A stretch of DNA of 64,000 nt from assembly GCA_024409235.1 (NCBI GenBank), contig JAKSUA010000008.1, positions 35,947-99,946 on the forward strand, read 5' to 3'. The notes beneath the pieces are model-generated. The model was not told where the DNA came from. It did not search any database and saw only the letters and a list, made by a program, of their open reading frames with translations. Source of the stretch: Bacteroidales bacterium. Its GTDB lineage: Bacteria; Bacteroidota; Bacteroidia; Bacteroidales; UBA1715. Numbering within the stretch: the stretch's first letter is position 1; every line of letters begins with the position of its first letter. The translations under genes were made by a program, and so were the position numbers. Positions 34,196 to 43,409 of the stretch are shown here, piece after piece.

Positions 34196-35734
34196 ATGGA
34201 AGAAAGAAAAGTTCGCGTACGTTTTGCTCCAAGTCCAACAGGACCTCTTCATATGGGTGGCGTTCGTACAGCATTGTTCAATTATTTGTTTGCAAAAAAG
34301 AATGGCGGTGATTTTTTGTTGAGAATCGAAGATACTGACCAAACTCGTTTTGTAAAGAATGCAGAAGCATATATTGTTGAGTCTTTAAAATGGTGCGGAA
34401 TAAAGGTTGACGAAGGTATTGGTGTTACTCCAGAAGGCCCTTATGGACCATATCGTCAAAGTGACCGTAAACCTTTGTATAAACAATATGCATATCAGTT
34501 GATTGAATCTGGAAATGCTTATTTCGCATTTGATACGGCTGAGGAGCTTGTTGAATTAAGAACAAAAGGTGAGCAAACAAAAACTCCATTTGTGTATAAT
34601 CACAAAACTCGTATGGAGTTATGTAATTCTTTGACGCTTTCTAAAGAAGAGGTTGAAAAGAAAATAGCTTCGGGTGAACAGTTTGTGATACGATTTAAGA
34701 TGCCTGAAAATCAGGATGTTAATTTGTATGATGAAATCCGTAAGGAGGTTCATTTTAATACAGACGAACTAGATGACAAGGTGTTGTATAAATCTGATGG
34801 TATGCCAACGTATCATTTGGCAAATGTTGTGGACGATTATTTGATGAAAATTACTCACGTAATCCGTGGTGAGGAATGGTTGTCTTCAATGCCATTGCAT
34901 GTTCTTTTGTACCGTGCGTTTGGTTGGGAAGATGTTATGCCAAAATTTGCTCATTTACCATTGATTTTGAAACCACAGGGTCAGGGAAAATTAAGCAAAC
35001 GTGATGGAGATAAACTAGGTTTCCCAGTATTTCCATTATTCTGGGTAGGAGATGACGGCGAAACTGCTCAGGGATATCGTGAGAATGGCTATTTGCCAGA
35101 AGCATTTGTGAATATGCTTGCTCTTCTTGGTTGGAATCCAGGAACAGAACAAGAAATTTTCACAATGGACGAATTAATCCAAGCATTCAGTCTTGAACGT
35201 GTTGGTAAATCTGGTTCTCGCTTCGATCCTGAAAAAACAAAATGGTTCAATCAGCAATGGCTGCATCGTACTGATTCTGCGAAGTTGGCAGAAATGTTTA
35301 TGCCAATTTTGAAAGAGAAAAATATTTCTGTTTCAAATGATTATGTCGTAAAGGTCTGCGATATGATTAAAGAACGTGCCGTTTTCGTACAGGATTTATG
35401 GACAAATGGATATTATTTCTTCGAAGCTCCACAAACATATGAACCAAAAGATGTAAAGAAACGCTGGAAAGACAACGCATCTGAGAAAATTCAAGGCATA
35501 TTGACGTTCTTGGAAAATGAAACAGATTATACATCTAAGGTTTTGGAAGAAAAAACAATGGCGTATATTAGTGAAAATCAATTGAATGTTGGACAAATTT
35601 GTAATTGTCTCCGTTTGGCTGTTGTAGGAGCTTGTATGGGCGCACATTTGTTTGACATTTTTGAAATGATTGGAAAAGAAGAAACGCTAAATCGTGTAAG
35701 AAAAGCCTTACAGACAATTCAAGTTGCAGAATAA
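34196..35734 (+). CDS. gltX: Glutamyl-tRNA synthetase
   Basis: Class I aminoacyl-tRNA synthetase charging tRNA-Glu. The HIGH-type motif is FAPSPTGPLHMGGVRTALFN near the N-terminus and the KMSKS-type motif is KLSKRDG around residue 265; the anticodon-binding helical domain occupies the C-terminal third. Length 512 residues is typical. ATG at 34196 is chosen because the frame upstream runs through a promoter -7 box. The stop overlaps the GSCFA gene start by one base. Confidence 0.97.
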   Translation: MEERKVRVRFAPSPTGPLHMGGVRTALFNYLFAKKNGGDFLLRIEDTDQTRFVKNAEAYIVESLKWCGIKVDEGIGVTPEGPYGPYRQSDRKPLYKQYAYQLIESGNAYFAFDTAEELVELRTKGEQTKTPFVYNHKTRMELCNSLTLSKEEVEKKIASGEQFVIRFKMPENQDVNLYDEIRKEVHFNTDELDDKVLYKSDGMPTYHLANVVDDYLMKITHVIRGEEWLSSMPLHVLLYRAFGWEDVMPKFAHLPLILKPQGQGKLSKRDGDKLGFPVFPLFWVGDDGETAQGYRENGYLPEAFVNMLALLGWNPGTEQEIFTMDELIQAFSLERVGKSGSRFDPEKTKWFNQQWLHRTDSAKLAEMFMPILKEKNISVSNDYVVKVCDMIKERAVFVQDLWTNGYYFFEAPQTYEPKDVKKRWKDNASEKIQGILTFLENETDYTSKVLEEKTMAYISENQLNVGQICNCLRLAVVGACMGAHLFDIFEMIGKEETLNRVRKALQTIQVAE

Positions 35735-36711
35735 TGCAATTTAAGACAACCATAAACATTCCTCATTCGGTGTATGAAATTTCACATGCTGAAAGGGGTA
35801 TGTTAATTGGTTCATGTTTTACGGATAATATAGGAAAACGATTGCATGAAAGAAAGTTTCATGTGTTGGTGAATCCACTAGGAACAGTTTATAATCCTGC
35901 ATCGATTTCAAATACAATAGACTTGTTGGTCGGTACAAAAACTTTTGACGATCAACAAGTCTTTTTTTCAAATGATGTGTGGCAATCTTATTATTTACAT
36001 ACATCTTTTTCTTCGGTGAATAAATCGGAGGTCTTTGAAAAATTCTGCAGTAAAAAAACAGAATATCAAGAAAAGTTTGAAAAACTAGATTATCTCTTTT
36101 TGACTTTAGGAACAGCTTGGATTTATGAATTGCGATCATCTGGAGAAATAGTAAGTAATTGCCACAAAACGCCTGCTTCTCAATTTAAAAGACGTAAGTT
36201 ATCGGTGACAGAATGTGTCTCGCTGTTAAGTAAGTCAATTGATGTTTTAAGAGCTAAAAATCCATTCTTGCAGGTGATTTTTACAGTCAGTCCAATTCGC
36301 CATTGGAAAGATGGCGCTCATGAAAATCAACTAAGTAAATCAACATTGTTTTTGGCAATAGATGAATTGCAGAGAATGAAAGGGAATATTATGTACTTTC
36401 CTGCATATGAATTACTTATGGATGAATTGAGGGACTATCGTTTTTATGATGAGGATATGTTGCATCCAAGTAAGGTTGCAGTTGAATTTATATGGGAAAA
36501 ATTTTCAGAAACATTCTTCTCGCAATCAACACTAATATTGAATAAACAGATAAACTCAATACAAAAGGCAATTGAACATAGGCCTTTTAATATGGAAAGT
36601 GATTCGTATAAATTATTTGTGAAAAATCAAATAGAGACTTGTACTGCTATAGAAAAAAATAGTTGTATCTCTATGAAAGAAGAAATACAACTATTTAAAA
36701 ATAGACTTTAA
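35734..36711 (+). CDS. GSCFA domain protein
   Basis: A 325-residue protein of the GSCFA family, an SGNH-hydrolase-like fold found mainly in Bacteroidetes and Proteobacteria. The eponymous motif appears as LIGSCFTDNIG at residues 26-36, and LFLTLGTAWIYE and FTVSPIRHWKDGAHENQLSKS correspond to later conserved blocks; the latter resembles the SGNH block V His/Asn arrangement. DEDMLHPS near residue 245 may supply the catalytic Asp-His. It is coupled to gltX (TAATG). The substrate is unknown. Confidence 0.88.
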   Translation: MQFKTTINIPHSVYEISHAERGMLIGSCFTDNIGKRLHERKFHVLVNPLGTVYNPASISNTIDLLVGTKTFDDQQVFFSNDVWQSYYLHTSFSSVNKSEVFEKFCSKKTEYQEKFEKLDYLFLTLGTAWIYELRSSGEIVSNCHKTPASQFKRRKLSVTECVSLLSKSIDVLRAKNPFLQVIFTVSPIRHWKDGAHENQLSKSTLFLAIDELQRMKGNIMYFPAYELLMDELRDYRFYDEDMLHPSKVAVEFIWEKFSETFFSQSTLILNKQINSIQKAIEHRPFNMESDSYKLFVKNQIETCTAIEKNSCISMKEEIQLFKNRL

Positions 36712-36717
36712 ACTTGT

Positions 36718-37884
36718 TTATAGAGCAAGTCTATAAATATTCTCAATGTCTTTTGCTTTTAGGTGAACAAAACCTCCAGTTTCTCCATTTCCAATACCGA
36801 AATTTTTGACAAGAGTTGGAATATCTTCTTCTTTTGCTCCTAATTCAGCAAAAGTTAATGGCATTCCAATTGATTTTAAGAAATTTTTGAATGCCTGAAT
36901 TCCATCTAAAGCTGTTTGTAACGGATTATTGAAATCCATTTTACAATTCCATACACGAGTTGCCATTTGGGCGAATCTCATAACATCATGTTCTACAACA
37001 TATTGCATCCATGCTGGCATAATAACAGCTAATCCAGCTCCGTGTGCACAATCATATAGTGCAGACAGTTCGTGTTCTATTCCATGGCTATTCCAATCCT
37101 GATCACGTCCTACGCCTACAATATTATTATGTGCAACCATGCCGGCCCACATAATGTTAGCTCTTGCTTGGTAATCATTAGGATTAGCAATAACTTTTGG
37201 CGTTTCGTGAATCATTGATAACAGAACGGCTTCGCATAAACGGTCGGTTGTTTCTACGTTTTGAGTGTTAGTAAAATATCTTTCAAAAACGTGGGCCATA
37301 ATGTCTGTTGCGCCGCAAGCTGTTTGAAATGCTGGTAGTGTTGTTGTTAATTCAGGATTTAAAATAGAGAACTTAGGTCTAATAAGTTCTGATCCAGCTC
37401 CGCGTTTTAACATTCCGTCTTTTTTTGTTATAACGGAATCTCCAGAACCTTCGCTTCCTGCAGCTGCAATTGTTAGAACGGTGCCAACTGGAACTGCTGC
37501 TTTAGGACTTTTTCCCGAGTAAAAATCCCAAAAGTCTCCATCGTAAGGAACTCCCATAGCAATTGCCTTTGCAGAATCAATAGACGAACCGCCTCCAACA
37601 GCAAGGATGAAATCAATTTGTTCTTTTCTGCAGATGTTAATTCCTTCGTAAACTTTGTCATCAAGTGGGTTTGGATGAACACCTCCTAATTCACAGAAAT
37701 AAATTCCGTTTGCCGTAAGAGAATTTTTTACGCGGTCAATCAATCCGGAACGTACAGCTGAACCTCCTCCGTAATGAATGAGAACTCTTGTTCCTCCGAA
37801 CTCCTTTACTAAATTTCCACAGTTTTTTTCAGTGTCTTTACCAAAGACAAACTTGGTAGGACTATAAAAAGTAAAATTTTCCAT
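36718..37884 (-). CDS. Iron-containing alcohol dehydrogenase (butanol dehydrogenase type)
   Basis: Cytosolic group III NAD(P)-dependent alcohol dehydrogenase similar to BdhA/YugK/YqhD. The nucleotide-binding N-domain includes YGGGSAVRSGL and LAVGGGSSIDSAKAIAMG. The metal-binding C-domain shows DIMAHVFERYF, HGIEHELSALYDCAHGAGLAV and nearby His ligands. Length 388 is standard. Conversion of aldehydes to alcohols, for fermentation or detoxification, is the expected activity; the substrate is undefined. It lies 12 bases downstream of nspC on the same strand. Confidence 0.92.
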   Translation of the reverse strand: MENFTFYSPTKFVFGKDTEKNCGNLVKEFGGTRVLIHYGGGSAVRSGLIDRVKNSLTANGIYFCELGGVHPNPLDDKVYEGINICRKEQIDFILAVGGGSSIDSAKAIAMGVPYDGDFWDFYSGKSPKAAVPVGTVLTIAAAGSEGSGDSVITKKDGMLKRGAGSELIRPKFSILNPELTTTLPAFQTACGATDIMAHVFERYFTNTQNVETTDRLCEAVLLSMIHETPKVIANPNDYQARANIMWAGMVAHNNIVGVGRDQDWNSHGIEHELSALYDCAHGAGLAVIMPAWMQYVVEHDVMRFAQMATRVWNCKMDFNNPLQTALDGIQAFKNFLKSIGMPLTFAELGAKEEDIPTLVKNFGIGNGETGGFVHLKAKDIENIYRLAL

Positions 37885-37896
37885 AATTATTAATAT

Positions 37897-39033
37897 TTAA
37901 CTTAATCTATCTCTAAAATCCCCATAATTAAATTTTCTGATGCATTCATCTGTGCCATTCTCGTGTTCAATCCAAATTGACGGATGACGAACGCCATTGA
38001 ATGTGGTTGTTTTTACCATGGTATAATGCATCATATCTTCTAAAATAATCGTATCGCCAACCTGCAATGGTTCCTTGAAATAGTATGGCATCATAAAATC
38101 TCCAGCAAGACAAGAATTTCCTCCGATACGATACGCGTAACAACCTTCCGTCTGTTCTGAAAAAGCATCGCGAATATATGGACGATACGGCATTTCAAGC
38201 GTGTCTGGCATGTGGGCAGCAAATGAAACGTCCAATATTGCAGTTGGATTTTCTCCATAATTAACAATATCAAGAACTGTCGCCTTCAAGACACCTGTTT
38301 GCCAACCAATAGCACCACCTGGCTCTAAAATAACATCCACATCATATTTCTGTTTGAATGCTTTCAATAATTCAATAACATGCTCTGGTTTATAATCTTT
38401 ATGGGTAATCAAATGGCCACCACCCATATTTACCCATTTGGCAGCATGCAACAAATGTCCAAATCGTTCTTCCAATGATGCAAGCACACGCTCCAAAGAA
38501 TATGAATCGTTTTCGCACAAAGCGTGGAAATGAATTCCTTCCACACCATCTGGTAAGCCATTTTTCAACTCATCGGCAGGAATACCCAGACGAGAGTTTG
38601 GTGAACAAGGATTATAGAGTTCAGTAGTGACATCGCTATAGCCTGGATTTACACGAAGTCCTATAGAAACACCATTTTGTTTACAAATGTCTTTATATCT
38701 ATTGAATTGTGTCAATGAATTGAATGTAATATGCGAGCTACATTTTGCAATTTCCTCTATTTCGTCAGGAGCATACACAGGAGCAAACGTATGGGCTTTC
38801 GAACCCATATAATCCACACACAATTGTGCTTCCCAAAGTGAACTTGCCGTTGCACCTGCAAGATATTGTTTTACCATTGGAAACGACTTCCACAAGGCAT
38901 ATCCTTTCAAAGCAAGAATAATAGATACTCCAGCCTGTTTTGACACATTCGATATTTTCTCCAAATTTCTTCGCAACAAAGATTCTTCCAATATAAATGC
39001 CGGCGAAGGAATGTTTGAATAGTAGTTTTTCAT
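37897..39033 (-). CDS. nspC: Carboxynorspermidine/carboxyspermidine decarboxylase
   Basis: PLP-dependent fold-III (alanine racemase-like) decarboxylase of the alternative spermidine pathway. The PLP lysine lies in LALKGYALW near residue 43. Other family blocks are GATASSLWEAQL, GLRVNPGYSDV, HFHALCENDS, EPGGAIGW and CLAGD with the C-terminal active-site Cys. Length 378 matches NspC. The partner dehydrogenase is at 39210, separated by a terminator. Its codon use, like that gene's, is richer in G/C-ending codons than surrounding genes. Confidence 0.93.
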   Translation of the reverse strand: MKNYYSNIPSPAFILEESLLRRNLEKISNVSKQAGVSIILALKGYALWKSFPMVKQYLAGATASSLWEAQLCVDYMGSKAHTFAPVYAPDEIEEIAKCSSHITFNSLTQFNRYKDICKQNGVSIGLRVNPGYSDVTTELYNPCSPNSRLGIPADELKNGLPDGVEGIHFHALCENDSYSLERVLASLEERFGHLLHAAKWVNMGGGHLITHKDYKPEHVIELLKAFKQKYDVDVILEPGGAIGWQTGVLKATVLDIVNYGENPTAILDVSFAAHMPDTLEMPYRPYIRDAFSEQTEGCYAYRIGGNSCLAGDFMMPYYFKEPLQVGDTIILEDMMHYTMVKTTTFNGVRHPSIWIEHENGTDECIRKFNYGDFRDRLS

Positions 39034-39126
39034 TAGAACTATTTGTTTTCTACAAAAGTAACATTAATTACCAATAGAAAATTGACAATTGAAAATTTTG
39101 TTTGAATTGACATTGACATGTTACAA

Positions 39127-39160
39127 AAATGGGATAAACCAATTTTGATTTATCCCATTT
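39127..39160 (-). terminator. Terminator after the carboxynorspermidine dehydrogenase gene
   Basis: AAATGGGATAAA / TTTATCCCATTT, a 12-bp perfect stem, followed on the minus strand by a short T run. Confidence 0.85.
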
Positions 39161-39209
39161 ATAATCTGTTTTTCACATAAGGGCGTATGCGATACGGCCC
39201 CACTGTTCA

Positions 39210-40418
39210 TTAATATGTCAATTCCAAATCGATGTCTTCTTTTACTTCGAAAGGAAGTCCATGTTTACCAATAACTTCCATGAATGGATCTGGATCAAAT
39301 TCTTCTACGTTGAATACACCTGCGCCGCTCCATTTTCCAGTCAAGAACATCATTGCACCTGTCATTGCAGGAACACCTGTTGTGTAAGAAACACCTTGCG
39401 CACCTGTTTCCTTGTATGCAGCTTGGTGGCTACAGTTGTTCCAGATATAGACAGTTTTTTCCTTGCCATCTTTAATACCTTTGGCACGACAACCGATAGA
39501 TGTTTCGCCTGTATAATTGTCACCCAATGTTTCAGGAGCAGGCAATGTTTCTTTCAAGAATTGAAGAGGAACAATTTCCACACCTTTGTACATAATAGGC
39601 TTAATACTTGCCATACCAATATTTTGGATAACACGAAGGTGAGTCAAATATTCGTCGCCAAAAGTCATGAAGAAACGAGCTTGTTTAATAGAAGGGAAAT
39701 TCTTCACAAGTGATTCCAACTCTTCGTGGTACATCAAATAAGAATTGCGAACACCAATGTTTGGATATGTCAATGGGAACATAATTTCTTGTGGTTCTGT
39801 TTCTACCCATTCACCATTTTTCCAATAGCGACCTTTTTGAGTGATTTCACGGATATTGATTTCTGGGTTGAAATTTGTAGCGAAAGCCTTTCCGTGATCA
39901 CCGCCATTACAGTCAACAATATCCAAGTAATGAATTTCGTCGAAATAATGTTTTGCAAGGTACGCAGTATAGATTTGACTTTGTCCTGGGTCGAAACCAC
40001 AACCAAGAATTGCTGTCAATCCTTTTTCTTTGAATTTATCTTGATAAGCCCATTGCCAACTATATTCAAATTTTGCAACATCTTTTGGCTCGTAATTAGC
40101 TGTATCCATATAGTTTACGCCAGCCTCAAGACACGCATCCATAATACACAAATCCTGATATGGCAAAGCCACATTTATAACCAACTTTGGTTGGAATGAT
40201 TTAATCAACTGAACCAAAGCAGGAACATCTTCAGCATCGATTTGCGCTGTTTGAATTTTTCTACCAAGTTTTTCCTCTATAATACCAGCAATTTTATCGC
40301 ACTTTGATTTTGTACGACTTGCCAACATAATATCAGAAAAAACTTCTGGATATTGTGCACATTTAAATGTCACAACCTGGCTTACACCGCCAGCACCGAT
40401 GATTAATACTTTTGCCAT
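39210..40418 (-). CDS. Carboxynorspermidine (carboxyspermidine) dehydrogenase, saccharopine dehydrogenase family
   Basis: NADPH-dependent enzyme that condenses a diamine with aspartate semialdehyde, upstream of NspC in the alternative polyamine pathway. The Rossmann motif is VLIIGAGGVSQVV at residues 4-16, and MDTANYEPKDV, LGCGFDPGQSQIYTAYLAKHYFDEIHYLDIVDCNGGDHGKA are characteristic blocks of the CASDH group rather than of lysine-forming saccharopine dehydrogenase. Length 402 is typical. Together with nspC it gives a complete spermidine branch starting from putrescine. Confidence 0.9.
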   Translation of the reverse strand: MAKVLIIGAGGVSQVVTFKCAQYPEVFSDIMLASRTKSKCDKIAGIIEEKLGRKIQTAQIDAEDVPALVQLIKSFQPKLVINVALPYQDLCIMDACLEAGVNYMDTANYEPKDVAKFEYSWQWAYQDKFKEKGLTAILGCGFDPGQSQIYTAYLAKHYFDEIHYLDIVDCNGGDHGKAFATNFNPEINIREITQKGRYWKNGEWVETEPQEIMFPLTYPNIGVRNSYLMYHEELESLVKNFPSIKQARFFMTFGDEYLTHLRVIQNIGMASIKPIMYKGVEIVPLQFLKETLPAPETLGDNYTGETSIGCRAKGIKDGKEKTVYIWNNCSHQAAYKETGAQGVSYTTGVPAMTGAMMFLTGKWSGAGVFNVEEFDPDPFMEVIGKHGLPFEVKEDIDLELTY

Positions 40419-40531
40419 TTCTTGTTTGTTTTAATTTTGCATAAAAGTAATATTTTTTGATAAATCACAAATTTCAATGTTTTGAAAATTTTAATAGAAA
40501 AAATTGACTATGAATATTTGAGAAAAAATGA

Positions 40532-40539
40532 TACTTTTG
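40532..40539 (+). promoter_or_regulatory. -7 box for the esterase-like operon
   Basis: TACTTTTG, 19 bases before the ATG at 40559. No well-spaced -33 element is evident. Confidence 0.45.
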
Positions 40540-40558
40540 TTATCAGAATTGTTTGCAG

Positions 40559-42262
40559 ATGAGTTTCCAGAGAAAATTGATATGTTTATTGCTTCTTTGT
40601 TTTACGAACAGTGTGTTTGCAAAGGATGACACTAAGATATCTATAGTTTATAACGAGAATAAGATAATTACGGAGGAATATCCGGATTCGTTGTCTGCTG
40701 CTTGTCATAATGGAACATTTGTAGGCATTCAACAGAATGGTGTGATATCTTATAAAGGAATTCCTTATGCACAACAACCTGTGGGAGATTTAAGATGGCG
40801 GCCGGCTCGTGAAGCTCTTCCTGATGATAAAGTTTATCAAGCTTTTTATTATGGAAAATCTCCGATACAAACGGAATGGCCGACAGAACTTGCTTCCTAT
40901 TATGAACAAGGGGAGGATTGTTTATACCTAAATGTGTGGTCTCATGCTAATGATTCATTAAAAAATCTTCCTGTTGTTGTATTTATACATGGCGGAGCCT
41001 ATGGATGGGGAGGTACTTCTGATCCGTTGTATGATGGTCAGAGCTTTGTGGAAGCTCATCCGGATGTGATATTTGTATCAGTAGGTTATCGTACGGGAAT
41101 AATGGGATTCATAGATTTATGGGCTGTGGATTCTGTTGGGGATTACAAGGAAAGTTGTAATCTTGGTCTGTTGGATCAGGTTGCTGCTCTTAAATGGATT
41201 CAAAAAAATATTTCATCTTTTGGCGGTGATCCTTCTAATGTAACTTTGTGGGGACAGGGATCAGGTGCTGGCTGTGTTTCGTTGTTGACTATAATGGAAC
41301 AGGCGAGAGGATTGATGAAACGTGTTATAATTGAAAGTGGTACTGTTGCATTGACCTATAGTAAATTGGAGTGTCAGCCTTTGACAAAAATGTTGTTGAA
41401 GGAAACTAAGGCAACCTGTATGGATGATTTGTTGAAACTGTCCTCAGATGAATTGAAAGAGTTGAATGAAAAACTTAATGGCTATGCAAATTTTCCAATG
41501 AGAGATGGTATTGTCCTTCCTGAAAGTTTGTATGAAGCTTACGAAAATAACTCTTCTGATGTAGAAATGCTGATTGGAACTAATTCTGATGAATTTCGTT
41601 ATTGGATAACTGAAGTCGGGGGAATGCTTGCATATAGAATGATGTTGCCAATTCTGTTTGGAAATAATACGGATTTGATGACAAATACGGATAAAAATCT
41701 TGCGTATGATTTCATTAACAAGAAAAAGGTGAAAAAAGTGTGGAGAATTACTGAATTTTATAATGATGTCATTTATCGCATACCTTCAATAAATCAGGCA
41801 TCGTCAAATTCAAGAAGTCAGGCAAATACATATATGTATTACTGGACTTATCCTTCAACAAAGAAGAATTTGAAAGCATGTCAAGGAGTGGAATTGCCAT
41901 TTTTATTGAATAACTTGGAACAAAATGTTTTCGATGAAGAAAGTGTAGATTCTGCAATGGCTTATAAGGTACAGGAAATGTGGGTGAATTTTATTAAAAC
42001 AGGTAATCCTAGTACTGAAAATGTGGACTGGCAACCATATTCAGAGAAGTCTCGACAGACAATGTATTTGGGAAAGGATTGTCGCTTGGTAAAAGATCCA
42101 ATGTTATCACAGCGTAAGAAATTAGAATCAATGTCAAAATATTATTTAAATGGTAATGATAATTCAAATACCTTGCGCATGCCGTGGATATACAAGGTTG
42201 CGGCTACTTCGGCTGGCGTGATAGGTGTTGGAGTTCTTGTTGCTTTAATAATAAGTTTGTAA
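40559..42262 (+). CDS. Carboxylesterase type B-like pseudoenzyme, secreted with C-terminal membrane anchor
   Basis: A 567-residue member of the cholinesterase/carboxylesterase alpha-beta hydrolase family. It has a signal peptide (MSFQRKLICLLLLCFTNSVFA), the family blocks GVISYKGIPYAQ, EDCLYLNVW, VFIHGGAYGWGG and NLGLLDQVAALKWI, and an apparent C-terminal transmembrane helix in the last 22 residues. The nucleophile elbow, normally GESAG, reads GQGSG, placing Gly at the Ser position (residue 234), and the catalytic His region HALELPF reads QGVELPF (Gln at 442); the acid in GTNSDE remains. Hydrolysis is therefore unlikely. This parallels the inactive neuroligin branch, probably by convergence. 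A DUF4380 gene follows after one base. Confidence 0.85.
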   Translation: MSFQRKLICLLLLCFTNSVFAKDDTKISIVYNENKIITEEYPDSLSAACHNGTFVGIQQNGVISYKGIPYAQQPVGDLRWRPAREALPDDKVYQAFYYGKSPIQTEWPTELASYYEQGEDCLYLNVWSHANDSLKNLPVVVFIHGGAYGWGGTSDPLYDGQSFVEAHPDVIFVSVGYRTGIMGFIDLWAVDSVGDYKESCNLGLLDQVAALKWIQKNISSFGGDPSNVTLWGQGSGAGCVSLLTIMEQARGLMKRVIIESGTVALTYSKLECQPLTKMLLKETKATCMDDLLKLSSDELKELNEKLNGYANFPMRDGIVLPESLYEAYENNSSDVEMLIGTNSDEFRYWITEVGGMLAYRMMLPILFGNNTDLMTNTDKNLAYDFINKKKVKKVWRITEFYNDVIYRIPSINQASSNSRSQANTYMYYWTYPSTKKNLKACQGVELPFLLNNLEQNVFDEESVDSAMAYKVQEMWVNFIKTGNPSTENVDWQPYSEKSRQTMYLGKDCRLVKDPMLSQRKKLESMSKYYLNGNDNSNTLRMPWIYKVAATSAGVIGVGVLVALIISL

Positions 42263-42263
42263 A

Positions 42264-43163
42264 ATGACTGAAAATAAGATGGTTCAATACATAAAGAATG
42301 AAAATGTCGTTGTTGGTGTTATTCCTGAAATAGGAGGAACTATTGTATTTGTATCAAAAAATGGTTCTGAAAATCTTATAAAGTCAAATCCTGATTTATG
42401 GGATATAACAAAGAAACCTGCCGTTGATGAAAATACAGATTTTGTTCCATATTGCGGACATACGGTGTGGCTTGGACCTCAAAAGGAATGGTGGATGCAT
42501 CAGGATTTGAATATAGAGAAAAAACATTCTGCAGCTGATTGGCCTCCGGATCCATATTTGTATATTGCTGATTATGAAGTTATTCAAAAAAACGATTCTA
42601 CTATTCAACTAAAGAGTAAACATAGTCCAATATCAGGCGTGACAATAGAAAAACAGATTGCGGTAAATCCAGATGGAAGTATTTTTGTTCAGGCAACAGT
42701 AATAAATACGGGAGATAAACCTTGTGCTTGGGATGTATGGCATAATACAAGATTCGATGGAAAATGTAAAATGTCAGTTTCAGCAAAAGAAGATAATGTT
42801 AAGGTCGTTCCAGTATTAAATGAAAAATCAACGGAGATGCCGTATGAAATAAAAAATGAAGTGTTTTCGTATTGCCCACAAAAACCGCCAACTGATTTTA
42901 TGGAACGAAGTTCAAAAACCTTTATTTATCCAGAAAAACCGGAAATAAGTATAAGGACTGGAAAATATAATTTTACGATTTTGTTTGAATTACATAAGAA
43001 AAATGAAATTCATCCAGAACAAGGACTTGTTGAAATTTATAATCATACGGAACACGGAGTGGATAGTGATTTGTTGGAAGTTGAATATCATTCTCCGTAT
43101 AAAAAACTAAACTCTGGTGAACAAATGTGTGCCTGGGAAGTATGGAAAATAAAAGAAGTATAG
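42264..43163 (+). CDS. DUF4380-like (mutarotase-fold) protein
   Basis: A 299-residue beta-rich protein resembling DUF4380, whose fold is that of galactose mutarotase-like domains. Visible blocks are VIPEIGGTIVFVSKNGSENLI, YCGHTVWLGPQKEWW and CAWDVWHNTRF, with aromatic and His residues placed as in a sugar-binding cleft. No signal peptide is predicted. The ATG at 42264 is one base after the esterase-like stop; ATG at 42279 is a possible alternative. The role in the operon is unknown; carbohydrate recognition is inferred only from the fold. Confidence 0.65.
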   Translation: MTENKMVQYIKNENVVVGVIPEIGGTIVFVSKNGSENLIKSNPDLWDITKKPAVDENTDFVPYCGHTVWLGPQKEWWMHQDLNIEKKHSAADWPPDPYLYIADYEVIQKNDSTIQLKSKHSPISGVTIEKQIAVNPDGSIFVQATVINTGDKPCAWDVWHNTRFDGKCKMSVSAKEDNVKVVPVLNEKSTEMPYEIKNEVFSYCPQKPPTDFMERSSKTFIYPEKPEISIRTGKYNFTILFELHKKNEIHPEQGLVEIYNHTEHGVDSDLLEVEYHSPYKKLNSGEQMCAWEVWKIKEV

Positions 43164-43164
43164 T

Positions 43165-43323
43165 ATGGAAATAGAAAAAATTCATTCGGAAGAAGAGTAT
43201 AAAAAAGTCTTAGAAAGAATAGACGAACTGATGAACTCGAAAAAAGATTCTCCAGAATATGTGGAACTTATGAAATTGACGGAATTAGTTGAGGATTATG
43301 AGGATGGATTGATTGCAGATTAG
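43165..43323 (+). CDS. Small HigA-N-terminus-like protein
   Basis: A 52-residue acidic helical protein, MEIEKIHSEEEYKKVLERI followed by DELMN and SPEYVELMKLTELVEDYE. It resembles the N-terminal helical region of COG5499/HigA-type antitoxins, but the HTH domain that should follow is missing because a stop occurs just after EDGLIAD. It may be a truncated antitoxin or a stand-alone mini-protein. The start lies 1 base after the DUF4380 stop, so it is translated as part of that operon. No HigB-like toxin is next to it. Confidence 0.65.
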   Translation: MEIEKIHSEEEYKKVLERIDELMNSKKDSPEYVELMKLTELVEDYEDGLIAD

Positions 43324-43381
43324 TTTTTAATAAAAAAAAGAATCTTTAGCAATAAAAAAGGTATTAATATAAATTGTTTTA

Positions 43382-43389
43382 TATCTTTG
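43382..43389 (+). promoter_or_regulatory. -7 box for the outer-membrane protein gene
   Basis: TATCTTTG, about 20 bases before the likely GTG start at 43410; it lies inside the upstream open frame and excludes the earlier TTG as start. Confidence 0.55.
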
Positions 43390-43409
43390 CGGCGCAAAAT
43401 AAGTTATTG

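Noticed and set aside
39261..40199. Long plus-strand frames opposite the carboxynorspermidine dehydrogenase gene
   Set aside because: Antisense shadows of a clearly conserved minus-strand enzyme.
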